A stretch of DNA of 9,453 nt from NCBI GenBank assembly GCA_011391835.1, contig JAABPS010000082.1, forward strand, positions 1-9,453, written 5' to 3'. Shown piece after piece: positions 1 through 5,315 of the stretch (the first letter of the stretch is position 1; every line of letters begins with the position of its first letter). Position numbers and translations under genes: made by a program. Under the pieces are notes generated by a model. The model saw nothing but the letters and a program-made list of their open reading frames with translations, did not search any database and was not told where the DNA came from. The stretch comes from Desulfobacteraceae bacterium. Its GTDB lineage: Bacteria > Desulfobacterota > Desulfobacteria > Desulfobacterales > JAABPS01.

Positions 1-1141
1 ATTCCCAGAGTGAATTTGGCCCGGAAGAAGTAAATGTTACACGTATAAACCGCGGGCGATACAGCCGGGCATCTGCAGCCATTTTCCAGAAGTCATTCGA
101 ATTGGCCACATACGTGACGATAAGTTCATCCGCGTCAGATGTCAGTGCAGGATGGGCCTTTGCCGCATAACAGAAGATGTCTTTATCCCATTTTGCTTCC
201 GCACACGTGTAGATGGAGACGGGTTGACTCCACGGCCCATAGGGCTCAGGCGCCAGCCGGATCATGATACTTTCAGACACGCTGTTTTCAGTGTAAACGG
301 CAATATATTTATTGAAAGCGGATAAGTAGGACACAGAATATTCATTGGCAATATTGGAGCATATCCTGCTGATTTTGGAAAAGTCATTTACCCACTTTCC
401 GTTGGAAAAGAAACGCCATTCGTTAAATTTGCCAAGAGAACCCGCTGGAACTCTGGCGACGATCATGTGTTTGTGATGAACATTCTGGATAATATCTTCT
501 GAGGTGCCGTAAATATAGATGAAGCCATCATCTGCTAACAGGGAGGATCCAAAGATTATATCTCCAGACTCGGAAATTCTTTCCCATGGAATTTTTTGCT
601 GGGTGATTTGCCATTGATCAGGAGGTCGGGTGGGATTTAAGACGCGGCCCAGCCATGTGCCGATAATTTTAAAACCTGCTGTGTTACTGTCGCCGGTTCG
701 GTCAATCTGAATAAGAAAGAGATAAAGACCATTTTCGGCCATAAGTCCGTGATAGATCCAGAACCACCCTTTTCCATCCGCAGGTTTAATAAAGGCTTCT
801 GGTTTGCCTTCAGGTGTTTTTCCAAAGAAATAATTTATTGAAGCATGAACAGGATTTTCTCCATTCTGAATCGCAATAGAATTATTGATAAGGACAGCAT
901 CCACGTGCTTGTTGTTAAGAATTTTTCCAATCCATGAATCTCCATACAACCAGAGTATTTTATTATTAGAAAGTTTAATCGAGTAAGCTCCGTCAGCACC
1001 GGTCCATCCGGATTCGGTGGTGAAAAGGAGATTATAATCATTCGCTTCTTCTGTTTTAAGAGCAGGAAGAGTGGTACAGGCCAGCAACGAAGCCAGCAGA
1101 AAAACGAATACGGTTCGAACGAAACAGCTCCTATAGTTCAA
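1..1141 (-). CDS. DUF4185-like beta-propeller lipoprotein (partial, 3' end outside window)
   Basis: The minus-strand frame is open from position 1141 to the left edge, giving 380 codons without a stop. The N-terminus has a basic start (MNYRSCFVR), a hydrophobic core and the lipobox LLAC with Cys22, followed by Thr. This predicts a lipoprotein, probably sorted to the outer membrane. The mature part opens with a motif of the type GWTGADGAYS (about residues 45-54), then LWLYGDSWIG (about 63-72). Such GW.G.D / W.FGD.. motifs are typical of DUF4185/DUF5005 five-bladed beta-propellers related to glycoside hydrolase folds, which suggests carbohydrate binding or processing at the cell surface; no substrate can be named. 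I chose TTG at 1141 because AAAGGAG lies 10 bases upstream. An in-frame ATG at 1165 has no ribosome binding site. Shorter ATG-initiated frames inside this region are shadows. The family call is from motif memory, not a search. Confidence 0.8.
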   Translation of the reverse strand, partial: MNYRSCFVRTVFVFLLASLLACTTLPALKTEEANDYNLLFTTESGWTGADGAYSIKLSNNKILWLYGDSWIGKILNNKHVDAVLINNSIAIQNGENPVHASINYFFGKTPEGKPEAFIKPADGKGWFWIYHGLMAENGLYLFLIQIDRTGDSNTAGFKIIGTWLGRVLNPTRPPDQWQITQQKIPWERISESGDIIFGSSLLADDGFIYIYGTSEDIIQNVHHKHMIVARVPAGSLGKFNEWRFFSNGKWVNDFSKISRICSNIANEYSVSYLSAFNKYIAVYTENSVSESIMIRLAPEPYGPWSQPVSIYTCAEAKWDKDIFCYAAKAHPALTSDADELIVTYVANSNDFWKMAADARLYRPRFIRVTFTSSGPNSLWE

Positions 1142-1160
1142 ATGGTGATTTCTCCTTTCG

Positions 1161-1175
1161 ATCATTTCAAATGAT
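1161..1175. promoter_or_regulatory. 15-bp palindrome in the lipoprotein leader
   Basis: ATCATTT-C-AAATGAT is a perfect 7+1+7 palindrome between the predicted transcription start (about 1179) and the ribosome binding site (1156-1152) of the minus-strand lipoprotein gene. It could be an operator or a small hairpin next to the ribosome binding site. It contains the octamer TCAAATGA, which recurs upstream of two other minus-strand genes. No regulator is identified. Confidence 0.3.
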
Positions 1176-1185
1176 TTTTATTTCA

Positions 1186-1214
1186 ATTATAGCATAATAT
1201 AATTTCACCAAAAA
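1186..1214 (-). promoter_or_regulatory. Extended -10 promoter for the lipoprotein gene
   Basis: On the minus strand TTTTTG (1214-1209) is separated by 17 bases from a perfect TATAAT (1191-1186). The -10 is preceded by TGC, which makes an extended -10 element that can compensate for the poor -35. Transcription would start near 1179, leaving a leader of about 38 bases that contains the ribosome binding site for the TTG start at 1141. Confidence 0.6.
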
Positions 1215-1331
1215 AGCGAGAAATAGCGGACGATGCTGCCGGATAGTGAAGTATTCAGGAGCATGCATTCCATCATTTAGCCATTTATTTTGAGCTGTGT
1301 TAGATTTTCATATATAAAATTGATAGTTTGC

Positions 1332-1360
1332 TTGACACGAGATAAATTTTATTCTATATT
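1332..1360 (+). promoter_or_regulatory. Consensus sigma70 promoter for the lysine-rich membrane protein
   Basis: TTGACA (1332-1337) matches the -35 consensus perfectly and stands exactly 17 bases before TATATT (1355-1360, 5 of 6 to TATAAT). Transcription would begin near 1367, about 104 bases before the ATG at 1471. This is the strongest promoter-like sequence I found in the window, so the downstream small gene is probably well expressed. Confidence 0.75.
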
Positions 1361-1470
1361 AATCAAAAAATTAAAATAGTGTGGATCACCGAGACGGATA
1401 CAGACGGTTATTATTTTCAACCGGTGTTTTTAACATACGTGTGAACATAAAAAAGAGGAGGAAAATAGTA

Positions 1471-1719
1471 ATGACGGTATGGGTTGTAATTATTGTAGTA
1501 GTTGTTTTTATCATAGGTTTAATGGTAATGGCTAGTATAGATTCCAACTCCAAGGAAAAGGAAAAGAAAAAAATGAAAAAAGCAAACAAGACTTTAAAGA
1601 CAGGCGGAACGGCAACCAAAAAAGCAGCAAAAAAGAAAACAGTCAAAAAGAAAACCGCTGCAAAGAAAACGGTAAAGAAAAAAGCACCGGCAAAGAAAAA
1701 AGCGGCAAAGAAAAGATAA
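1471..1719 (+). CDS. Small single-pass membrane protein with histone-H1-like lysine/alanine tail
   Basis: The 82-residue product begins MTVWVVIIVVVVFIIGL, a single very hydrophobic helix (about residues 2-22). A short polar stretch follows, then a tail (about 28-82) made almost only of Lys, Ala, Thr, Val and Pro in repeats such as AAKKKTVKKK and KKKAPAKKK, ending KKR. Such tails resemble the C-terminal domains of histone H1, chlamydial Hc1 and AlgP, which bind nucleic acid by charge. With a membrane anchor, the tail would lie in the cytoplasm by the positive-inside rule and could touch DNA, RNA or acidic lipids; this is inference. I chose ATG 1471 over the upstream in-frame GTG at 1381 because GAGGAGG precedes it and because the upstream segment is neither hydrophobic nor conserved-looking. 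The gene is first behind a consensus promoter. Low-complexity composition makes homology calls unreliable. Confidence 0.75.
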   Translation: MTVWVVIIVVVVFIIGLMVMASIDSNSKEKEKKKMKKANKTLKTGGTATKKAAKKKTVKKKTAAKKTVKKKAPAKKKAAKKR

Positions 1720-1732
1720 CCAGAAAACAAAA

Positions 1733-1798
1733 GCGCCAGGCGAGCTTTCCGTCTATATTCTGTAACACGGATAGCGAGTCCTGGCGCAACTTGCCAGG
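1733..1798 (+). repeat. Mutually exclusive hairpins (GCCAGG / CCTGGC / GCCAGG)
   Basis: GCGCCAGG (1733-1740) pairs perfectly with CCTGGCGC (1780-1787). Inside this stem GCTTTCCG (1744-1751) pairs with CGGATAGC (1768-1775) apart from one mismatch. The same CCTGGC (1780-1785) can instead pair with GCCAGG (1793-1798) across a 7-base loop, so the two folds exclude each other. No T run follows either fold, so this is not a standard intrinsic terminator. It lies 14 bases after the stop codon of the lysine-rich gene and may be a 3' UTR structure, a processing site or part of a small RNA. Confidence 0.5.
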
Positions 1799-1805
1799 GT
1801 TCGTG

Positions 1806-1832
1806 CTAAACCCATCTTGCTGCATGGTTTAG
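1806..1832 (+). repeat. Hairpin CTAAACC...GGTTTAG
   Basis: CTAAACC (1806-1812) and GGTTTAG (1826-1832) are perfect inverted repeats. After a single bulged C (1813) the stem extends by AT/AT (1814-1815 with 1824-1825), closing an 8-base loop CTTGCTGC. It is the third stem-loop in a row after the lysine-rich gene, again without a T tract. Confidence 0.45.
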
Positions 1833-1839
1833 TTATCAG

Positions 1840-1965
1840 GTGGATCTAAGCAATAAAATCTGTTGTGGTATCATCGCGGGTGCGGTCTTGTTCGGTTTCA
1901 TAAATATCAACAAGACTGCCGCTGACAGGAGCGTGTGGCGCTGGCTGTTGTTTATTGGGATCCAC
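1840..1965. repeat. Inverted-repeat-bounded element with internal hairpin, MITE-like or structured RNA
   Basis: The left arm GTGGATC-TAAG-CAATAAA (1840-1857) pairs with the right arm TTTATTG-G-GATCCAC (1951-1965), giving 14 base pairs around an internal loop. Inside, GCGG (1882-1885) and TCTTGTT (1886-1892) pair with AACAAGA (1909-1915) and CCGC (1919-1922), an 11-bp stem with a CTG bulge. The unit of about 126 bases codes for nothing obvious. It is flanked by direct copies of TTAGTTA at 1829-1835 and 1972-1978, which may be a target-site duplication, although 4 and 6 bases separate them from the inverted repeats. It could be a small non-autonomous element or a folded RNA; sequence alone does not decide. 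Confidence 0.45.
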
Positions 1966-1993
1966 TTATAATTAGTTAATGGGAGAAGATATA

Positions 1994-2254
1994 GTGACTA
2001 TATGGGCAGTAGTTATGCTGGTTATTGCTCTTTGTGGTCTGGTCATTGATTTATTTTTTAATCCTCGCGTATGGGATACATCTACAAGGTTAATTATGCA
2101 GGATTTGATGTTGCTGCTATTTGCTTTAGGTGTGTTGATACGGATCAGAGCCAAAACCCGTGAAGGGGAGAAAGAGAAGCTCGCTGCAGCGAGCAGAATG
2201 AAATTACGATCGGAACAAAAATCAGCAGCAGCAACGCCATGGAATAAAGGCTGA
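1994..2254 (+). CDS. Small two-helix membrane protein, function unknown
   Basis: I do not recognise this 86-residue protein. Two hydrophobic helices (about residues 2-22 and 33-50) flank a short loop, FFNPRVWDTST. A charged, Lys/Arg/Glu-rich cytoplasmic tail follows and ends PWNKG. I prefer the GTG at 1994 because GGGAG (1981-1985) is 8 bases upstream. The ATG at 1979, which would add five residues, has no ribosome binding site. With this start the N-terminus (GTG-coded) TIWAVVMLVIAL closely mimics the MTVWVVIIVVVV of the upstream small gene, which suggests a related membrane-insertion segment or an old duplication. No promoter of its own is visible, and an intrinsic terminator follows at 2287, so it may be co-transcribed with the lysine-rich gene. 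Confidence 0.65.
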   Translation: MTIWAVVMLVIALCGLVIDLFFNPRVWDTSTRLIMQDLMLLLFALGVLIRIRAKTREGEKEKLAAASRMKLRSEQKSAAATPWNKG

Positions 2255-2286
2255 TTTTTAAAATTACATTTTGACCTAACAGAGAG

Positions 2287-2320
2287 AAAGCGTACATCTC
2301 CACAGATGTTCGCTTTTTTT
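2287..2320. terminator. Rho-independent terminator, probably serving both converging genes
   Basis: AAAGCG-T-ACATCT (2287-2299), loop CCAC, AGATGT-T-CGCTTT (2304-2316) form a 12-bp stem with one T/T mismatch, followed by a T run to 2320 in the plus direction. It ends the plus-strand small-gene block. The minus-strand CULT gene stops at 2319, directly at its edge. Read on the minus strand, the stem is followed by a weaker CTTTCTCTCTGTT tract, so it may work in both directions. Confidence 0.85.
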
Positions 2321-2756
2321 ATATCTCTTTTTTAGACTCAACAAGGCGATTTAAAATTAATCCATTGAAGCTTGAGCTTGCGGTGGACATAAACAGCCAG
2401 CCTAAATGAGTGAGGCAATGCCCGCAAATGGCGACCCTCCACCTGAATCCTCTAAACCATGTGTATTCATCTGTCGGCACCCCTGTATAGCCGCATCCTG
2501 CAGCATTTTTAAAGCATCCTATCTCATAAATAATTCCCTGAGGATTGGCAAACGTATGTTTGTGCGATCCCTGGACTTCGATGCGCTCTGCAGGACTTGA
2601 TATTACCTGAAGACAATGCCTGCATAGCAGATAGCTGCCGGCATCAGCATCCTGTTCTTTGGGATCTTTCCTGACAGCAGGTTTTAGGCGGTTTTCACTG
2701 CGCTTATTATTTGGTGAGCGGAGAAGGCTATTCGCGTCAGGCCTGTCGGAGGTCAT
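2319..2756 (-). CDS. Stand-alone CULT (cereblon thalidomide-binding) domain protein
   Basis: The 145-residue product has a polar, basic N-terminus (1-40) and then one CULT domain (about 42-138). The zinc site is C45-x2-C48 and C111-x2-C114. The aromatic cage that binds glutarimides such as thalidomide in cereblon is present as W100 (in YTWFRG), W106 (in GFRW) and W120 (in THLGWLF), with F122 after it. The upstream strand motif HTFANPQGIIYEIGC (67-81) and the closing FNGLI (130-134) also fit the family. Known bacterial members are similarly small, single-domain proteins whose natural ligand is still debated; degraded or cyclised peptide ends (C-terminal cyclic imides) are candidates. There is no signal peptide, so it is probably cytoplasmic. 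The start is supported by AAGGA 8 bases upstream. The family assignment comes from clear motif agreement. No ubiquitin-like partner is visible in the window. Confidence 0.9.
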   Translation of the reverse strand: MTSDRPDANSLLRSPNNKRSENRLKPAVRKDPKEQDADAGSYLLCRHCLQVISSPAERIEVQGSHKHTFANPQGIIYEIGCFKNAAGCGYTGVPTDEYTWFRGFRWRVAICGHCLTHLGWLFMSTASSSFNGLILNRLVESKKEI

Positions 2757-2771
2757 TCTACTTGTCCTTTA

Positions 2772-2788
2772 TCAAATGAAACATTTGA
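2772..2788. promoter_or_regulatory. Palindrome TCAAATG-AAA-CATTTGA upstream of the CULT gene
   Basis: Two perfect 7-base arms surround three bases, directly before the ribosome binding site (2769-2765) of the minus-strand CULT gene. It may be an operator or a hairpin that affects translation. One half-site, TCAAATGA, is shared with the leader of the lipoprotein gene at 1167-1174 and with the region upstream of the CoA-transferase at 9384-9391. Confidence 0.35.
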
Positions 2789-2850
2789 ATCCAAAAAGTT
2801 TGGTGTGCGCTAAATGAATCCCAACACCCTAATGCCGGGGAAGAACTTTA

Positions 2851-2880
2851 ATCCTATTCGCTACTATTATTAAATAGCAA
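2851..2880 (-). promoter_or_regulatory. Possible promoter of the CULT gene
   Basis: On the minus strand TTGCTA (2880-2875) is followed after 18 bases by TAGGAT (2856-2851). Both boxes match the sigma70 consensus at four positions. A start near 2844 would give a leader of about 88 bases carrying the palindrome at 2772-2788. The match is moderate and other A+T-rich stretches nearby could serve instead. Confidence 0.3.
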
Positions 2881-2927
2881 CGCAGGACTGATAGAAAATT
2901 CCTCCTATGAACTGTGTCAGCAGACCT

Positions 2928-4028
2928 TTATTCATCACCAGGGTTATATAACGGGAGAGCTTTTTTCCGATTTCTCAAGTCAAGATGTCGCCATTCCTGA
3001 ATACGCGGCGATTCATATGCTTCATCCATCAGCATATTGATGTATTTATCTCCAGTGGTTTGTCTGCATTGATCGAACAATACGCCTGATTCCTGAGAAT
3101 TAAACAGGAGAAAGGAAAAACTTCTTTGATCTTCATTTTCCAATATCAGCGCCAGCCAGTTTTGAGGACCCCAGGCGTAACGGTCCGCCTGAGAAACTCC
3201 CCAGAACCATCTGTTATTTTCTTCATCATATTTGGAAAATTTACAAAGAACAGTTTTATTCGCAAAGATAAGCAATCCAATGCCTTCCTGCCGGAACTCA
3301 CCCCATTGGTTTTTTAACCGCTCTCCCAGAGAGTAAATAAGCTTATCCTCAATGCTCAGCAGCTTTGGCTTTTTCTTTTCAGGCGGTTTTTCAGCAAGTT
3401 GTGATGGCTGCCGTTTCGGTATTTCAGGAGGTTGCTTAAAAGAGGGTTTAAGCGTTTGCGATGGATGCTCGATAACTTCTTCCTGTTTTGGCTTGATAGA
3501 AATTTCCTTCCATTCACCATTCACACCAGGAATTTCCTTTAATATTTTTGAAAACTCGTCCCTGAGAGACATGGACGAATTTGATTTTTCCAGTTCGTTG
3601 ATGAAGTCATCGATATCCTTATCGGGGTTTAGGCTGAGATTTTGTTCAAAAGGAGTACTCATCCCTTTATTGCCTGTATCAAATTTGCTTTCTATCTCAA
3701 GCTGCAAACTCTCAATCTCATCGGAACGAGAACTTCGTGTTGTATTGCTTCGTGCTGTATTGAGAGAAAGCGGTCTTATTTTTTTTTCGGTATCTTCCAG
3801 TTCAAGTTTTATACCATCTACAATTAAGTCATTATCCGGGCGTATTTCGATTTTGGTTGTTTGATTTTTATCGGGTTCGGAAATTAAGCTGATCGGCGAA
3901 ACAGATTTTGCGCCCTGTCCGAAAATGATTCGGTTTAACACCGAGTTGGGTGTATCTTTAAAAGGCTCAGCATTCTTTTTTAGATAATTCCATACTTTTT
4001 CATCAATTTCTATTGTATAGAACTTCAT
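2928..4028 (-). CDS. SeqA-N/ribbon-helix-helix-like DNA-binding protein with unknown C-terminal domain
   Basis: The 366-residue product starts MKFYTIEIDEKVWNYLKK and continues to about residue 36 with FKDTPNSVLNRIIF. This is the strand-helix-helix pattern of the SeqA N-terminal or ribbon-helix-helix fold, so it probably dimerises and may bind DNA. Residues about 40-225 are polar and low in complexity, with a Pro/Lys/Glu-rich stretch near 190-225 that looks like a flexible linker. The last part (about 230-355) is compact, with many aromatics (NRWFWG, WGPQNWLALIL, SFSFLLFN), and is likely a folded domain that I do not recognise. I chose ATG 4028 because GGAGG lies 6 bases upstream. The in-frame ATG at 4064 falls inside the predicted -10 box, so it should not be in the mRNA. 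A 15-base tandem repeat at 3733-3762 encodes two NT/A-RS units in the linker. Confidence 0.75.
   Translation of the reverse strand: MKFYTIEIDEKVWNYLKKNAEPFKDTPNSVLNRIIFGQGAKSVSPISLISEPDKNQTTKIEIRPDNDLIVDGIKLELEDTEKKIRPLSLNTARSNTTRSSRSDEIESLQLEIESKFDTGNKGMSTPFEQNLSLNPDKDIDDFINELEKSNSSMSLRDEFSKILKEIPGVNGEWKEISIKPKQEEVIEHPSQTLKPSFKQPPEIPKRQPSQLAEKPPEKKKPKLLSIEDKLIYSLGERLKNQWGEFRQEGIGLLIFANKTVLCKFSKYDEENNRWFWGVSQADRYAWGPQNWLALILENEDQRSFSFLLFNSQESGVLFDQCRQTTGDKYINMLMDEAYESPRIQEWRHLDLRNRKKALPLYNPGDE
3733..3762. repeat. Tandem 15-base repeat inside the SeqA-N-like gene
   Basis: CTTCGTGTTGTATTG and CTTCGTGCTGTATTG are adjacent copies with 14 of 15 bases identical. Translated on the minus strand they give NTARS followed by NTTRS in the disordered linker. 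The unit is a multiple of three, so copy-number change would keep the frame. Confidence 0.7.
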
Positions 4029-4062
4029 AGGGTTCCTCCAAATATAATTTTTAAACATTTGC

Positions 4063-4091
4063 ACTATACTACGTCATACATATTTCTGCAA
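4063..4091 (-). promoter_or_regulatory. Sigma70-type promoter of the SeqA-N-like gene
   Basis: On the minus strand TTGCAG (4091-4086) and TATAGT (4068-4063) are separated by exactly 17 bases. Transcription should start near 4056, which gives a leader of about 28 bases that includes GGAGG. This decides the start codon at 4028 rather than 4064. Confidence 0.6.
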
Positions 4092-4222
4092 GTCTTGAAA
4101 AATACTTTCAACTCGTTACAATATGATCGTTAATAAACAGGTTATACGTAGGATCAATAATTTGAAATCATGAAATGTTTACAATGGAAGCTTTGATTTT
4201 AGCACTAAAGAAAATGGCGGGT

Positions 4223-4669
4223 TTAGTTTGAGGATTTGTCTATATCGATGATTTTGCAATCCAGGTATTCTTTTGTTTCATACTTGGTAATATTCATGAT
4301 TTTTTTATTCATTTTGGACATTCGTTGAATTTCATTTTTAATTTCTTTATGAAGTTGGTTCTGTTCAATATGCCGGGGATCATTTTTCTGCATATCCAGA
4401 CATAATATATCCACCAATCCGGAAAGGATTTGCAATGGCTGGTTTACTTCATGACATACAGCGCCTGCCATTTCGATAACCCCCTGAAGTTTTTCCAAAT
4501 TGAGCCTTTCTTCTTCAGCTTGTTTGCGCTCACGAATATCGCGGGCAACGCATAGAACAAAGGTTTTTTTCTGAAGATTGAAAAGAAGCGAATTAATCTC
4601 AGCAGGAAGTTTTTCACCTGACTTGGCGAGGAGTTTCGTCTTAAAAAGAAGCTTTTTATCCGCAATAAG
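4223..4669 (-). CDS. 3' part of the receiver-PAS-HisKA gene (PAS end and HisKA), out of frame with the 5' part
   Basis: This frame continues the signalling protein whose N-terminal part lies at 4656-5315. It supplies the end of the PAS domain (GEKLPAEINSLLFN, then VARDIRERKQAEEE, a typical PAS exit and linker) and a HisKA helix pair with the H-box AGAVCHEVNQPLQ. The phospho-acceptor His is encoded at 4453-4451 (His288 of the joined 363-residue protein). The protein stops with KIIDIDKSSN and has no HATPase_c domain. From memory, Desulfobacterales encode many proteins that end in a similar way, so the short C-terminus may be natural rather than a truncation. The frame stays open upstream to 4792, but that stretch reads the PAS region in the wrong frame and is not protein-like. 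The part after the A run is therefore the real coding segment. Confidence 0.7.
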   Translation of the reverse strand, partial: LIADKKLLFKTKLLAKSGEKLPAEINSLLFNLQKKTFVLCVARDIRERKQAEEERLNLEKLQGVIEMAGAVCHEVNQPLQILSGLVDILCLDMQKNDPRHIEQNQLHKEIKNEIQRMSKMNKKIMNITKYETKEYLDCKIIDIDKSSN

Positions 4670-5315
4670 TTTTTTTTGATATAAAATAAAGATCATTTTG
4701 ATGTTTCGGAGCGAGAATCTGATGAATGGATAAACGAAGAAATTCTTCTCTTGTATAGCCAAGTTTTCGGCAGGCCGCATCATTGACTTCAATGTGCTTG
4801 CCAGGCATCAGGTTTTCATCTATTTCAAATACACAAATGGCATCATCAATGCTGTTAAACAATATGCGATAGCGCAGTTCGCTCGTTCTCAACGCATTTT
4901 CAATTCTCTTCCGCTCGATTGCATACCGGATGGAACGTGCAAGAAAGAAGGATTCATTGCGTCCTTTTACAATATAGTCCTGTGCGCCGGCCTGGAGCGC
5001 TTCAATAGCTAAGGCTTCATCATCCATGCCGGTTAACAGGATGATGGGAATGTCGGACGCCATCAGGAATGTTTTATGGAGGGTATTTAAACCTTGGCTG
5101 TCAGGCAGGGAAAGATCGAGCAATATGATATCAAATTTTTTTTCTGCTAACATGGCAAGCCCTTGTGAAAGGGTTGCGGCAGATGAACAGTTAAATGGGA
5201 TATTTCCTGTAGTCTCTAAAATTTCCTGAACCAGATCGACAATCTCGAAATCATCTTCGATAATAAGGAGATGTATCTCAGGGTTTTTTTGAACTGACGA
5301 AAGAGACTGTTCCAT
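4656..5315 (-). CDS. Response regulator receiver plus PAS domain, 5' part of a frameshifted gene
   Basis: The 219 residues read in this frame contain a receiver domain (about 14-125) with the acidic pocket E20-D21-D22, phospho-acceptor D67 in LLDLSLPD, T95 in LLTG and K117 in YIVKG, all intact. A linker helix (IRYAIERKRIENALRTSELRY) leads into a PAS domain (from about 145; ICVFEIDENL, VNDAACRKLGYTREEFL). The frame then breaks off as SKKTYCG-stop in the middle of the PAS fold. Removing one A from the run at 4670-4677 joins S213-K214-K215 to LIADKKLL and restores a 363-residue receiver-PAS-HisKA protein. The protein should be cytoplasmic and act in a phosphorelay, taking a phosphoryl group from an unknown kinase. 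ATG 5315 is preceded by AAAGG at a 7-base distance. It is transcribed divergently from the ABC operon. Confidence 0.85.
   Translation of the reverse strand: MEQSLSSVQKNPEIHLLIIEDDFEIVDLVQEILETTGNIPFNCSSAATLSQGLAMLAEKKFDIILLDLSLPDSQGLNTLHKTFLMASDIPIILLTGMDDEALAIEALQAGAQDYIVKGRNESFFLARSIRYAIERKRIENALRTSELRYRILFNSIDDAICVFEIDENLMPGKHIEVNDAACRKLGYTREEFLRLSIHQILAPKHQNDLYFISKKTYCG
4670..4677 (-). other. Run of eight A at the frameshift point
   Basis: The coding strand reads TATC-AAAAAAAA-CTT. In the upstream frame this gives S-K-K-T and an early stop at 4656. Loss of one A gives S-K-K-L and continues into the HisKA part. Possible causes are an indel in assembly, a real inactivating or phase-variable mutation, or transcriptional slippage that makes a mixture of mRNAs. 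Confidence 0.75.

Noticed and set aside
637..1041. Two short minus-strand ATG frames (637-825 and 835-1041)
   Set aside because: They lie in another frame of the long open lipoprotein gene, which has a lipobox, ribosome binding site and promoter; these frames have none.
1386..1825. Minus-strand Phe-rich frames opposite the lysine-rich gene
   Set aside because: The poly-Phe composition is simply the complement of Lys codons AAA/AAG; no ribosome binding site or family match.
1720..1993. Retron-type RNA or tRNA-like gene
   Set aside because: No reverse transcriptase is nearby, and GGTTCG near 1799 lacks a surrounding tRNA cloverleaf.
3352..3864. Plus-strand 170-residue serine/phenylalanine-rich frame
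   Set aside because: It is antisense to the SeqA-N-like gene and reflects the complement of its Lys/Glu/Asp-rich linker; no ribosome binding site was seen.
4092..4222. Remnant of a HATPase domain downstream of the HisKA gene
   Set aside because: I see no N, G1 or G2 box-like residues in any minus-strand frame; the stretch appears non-coding.
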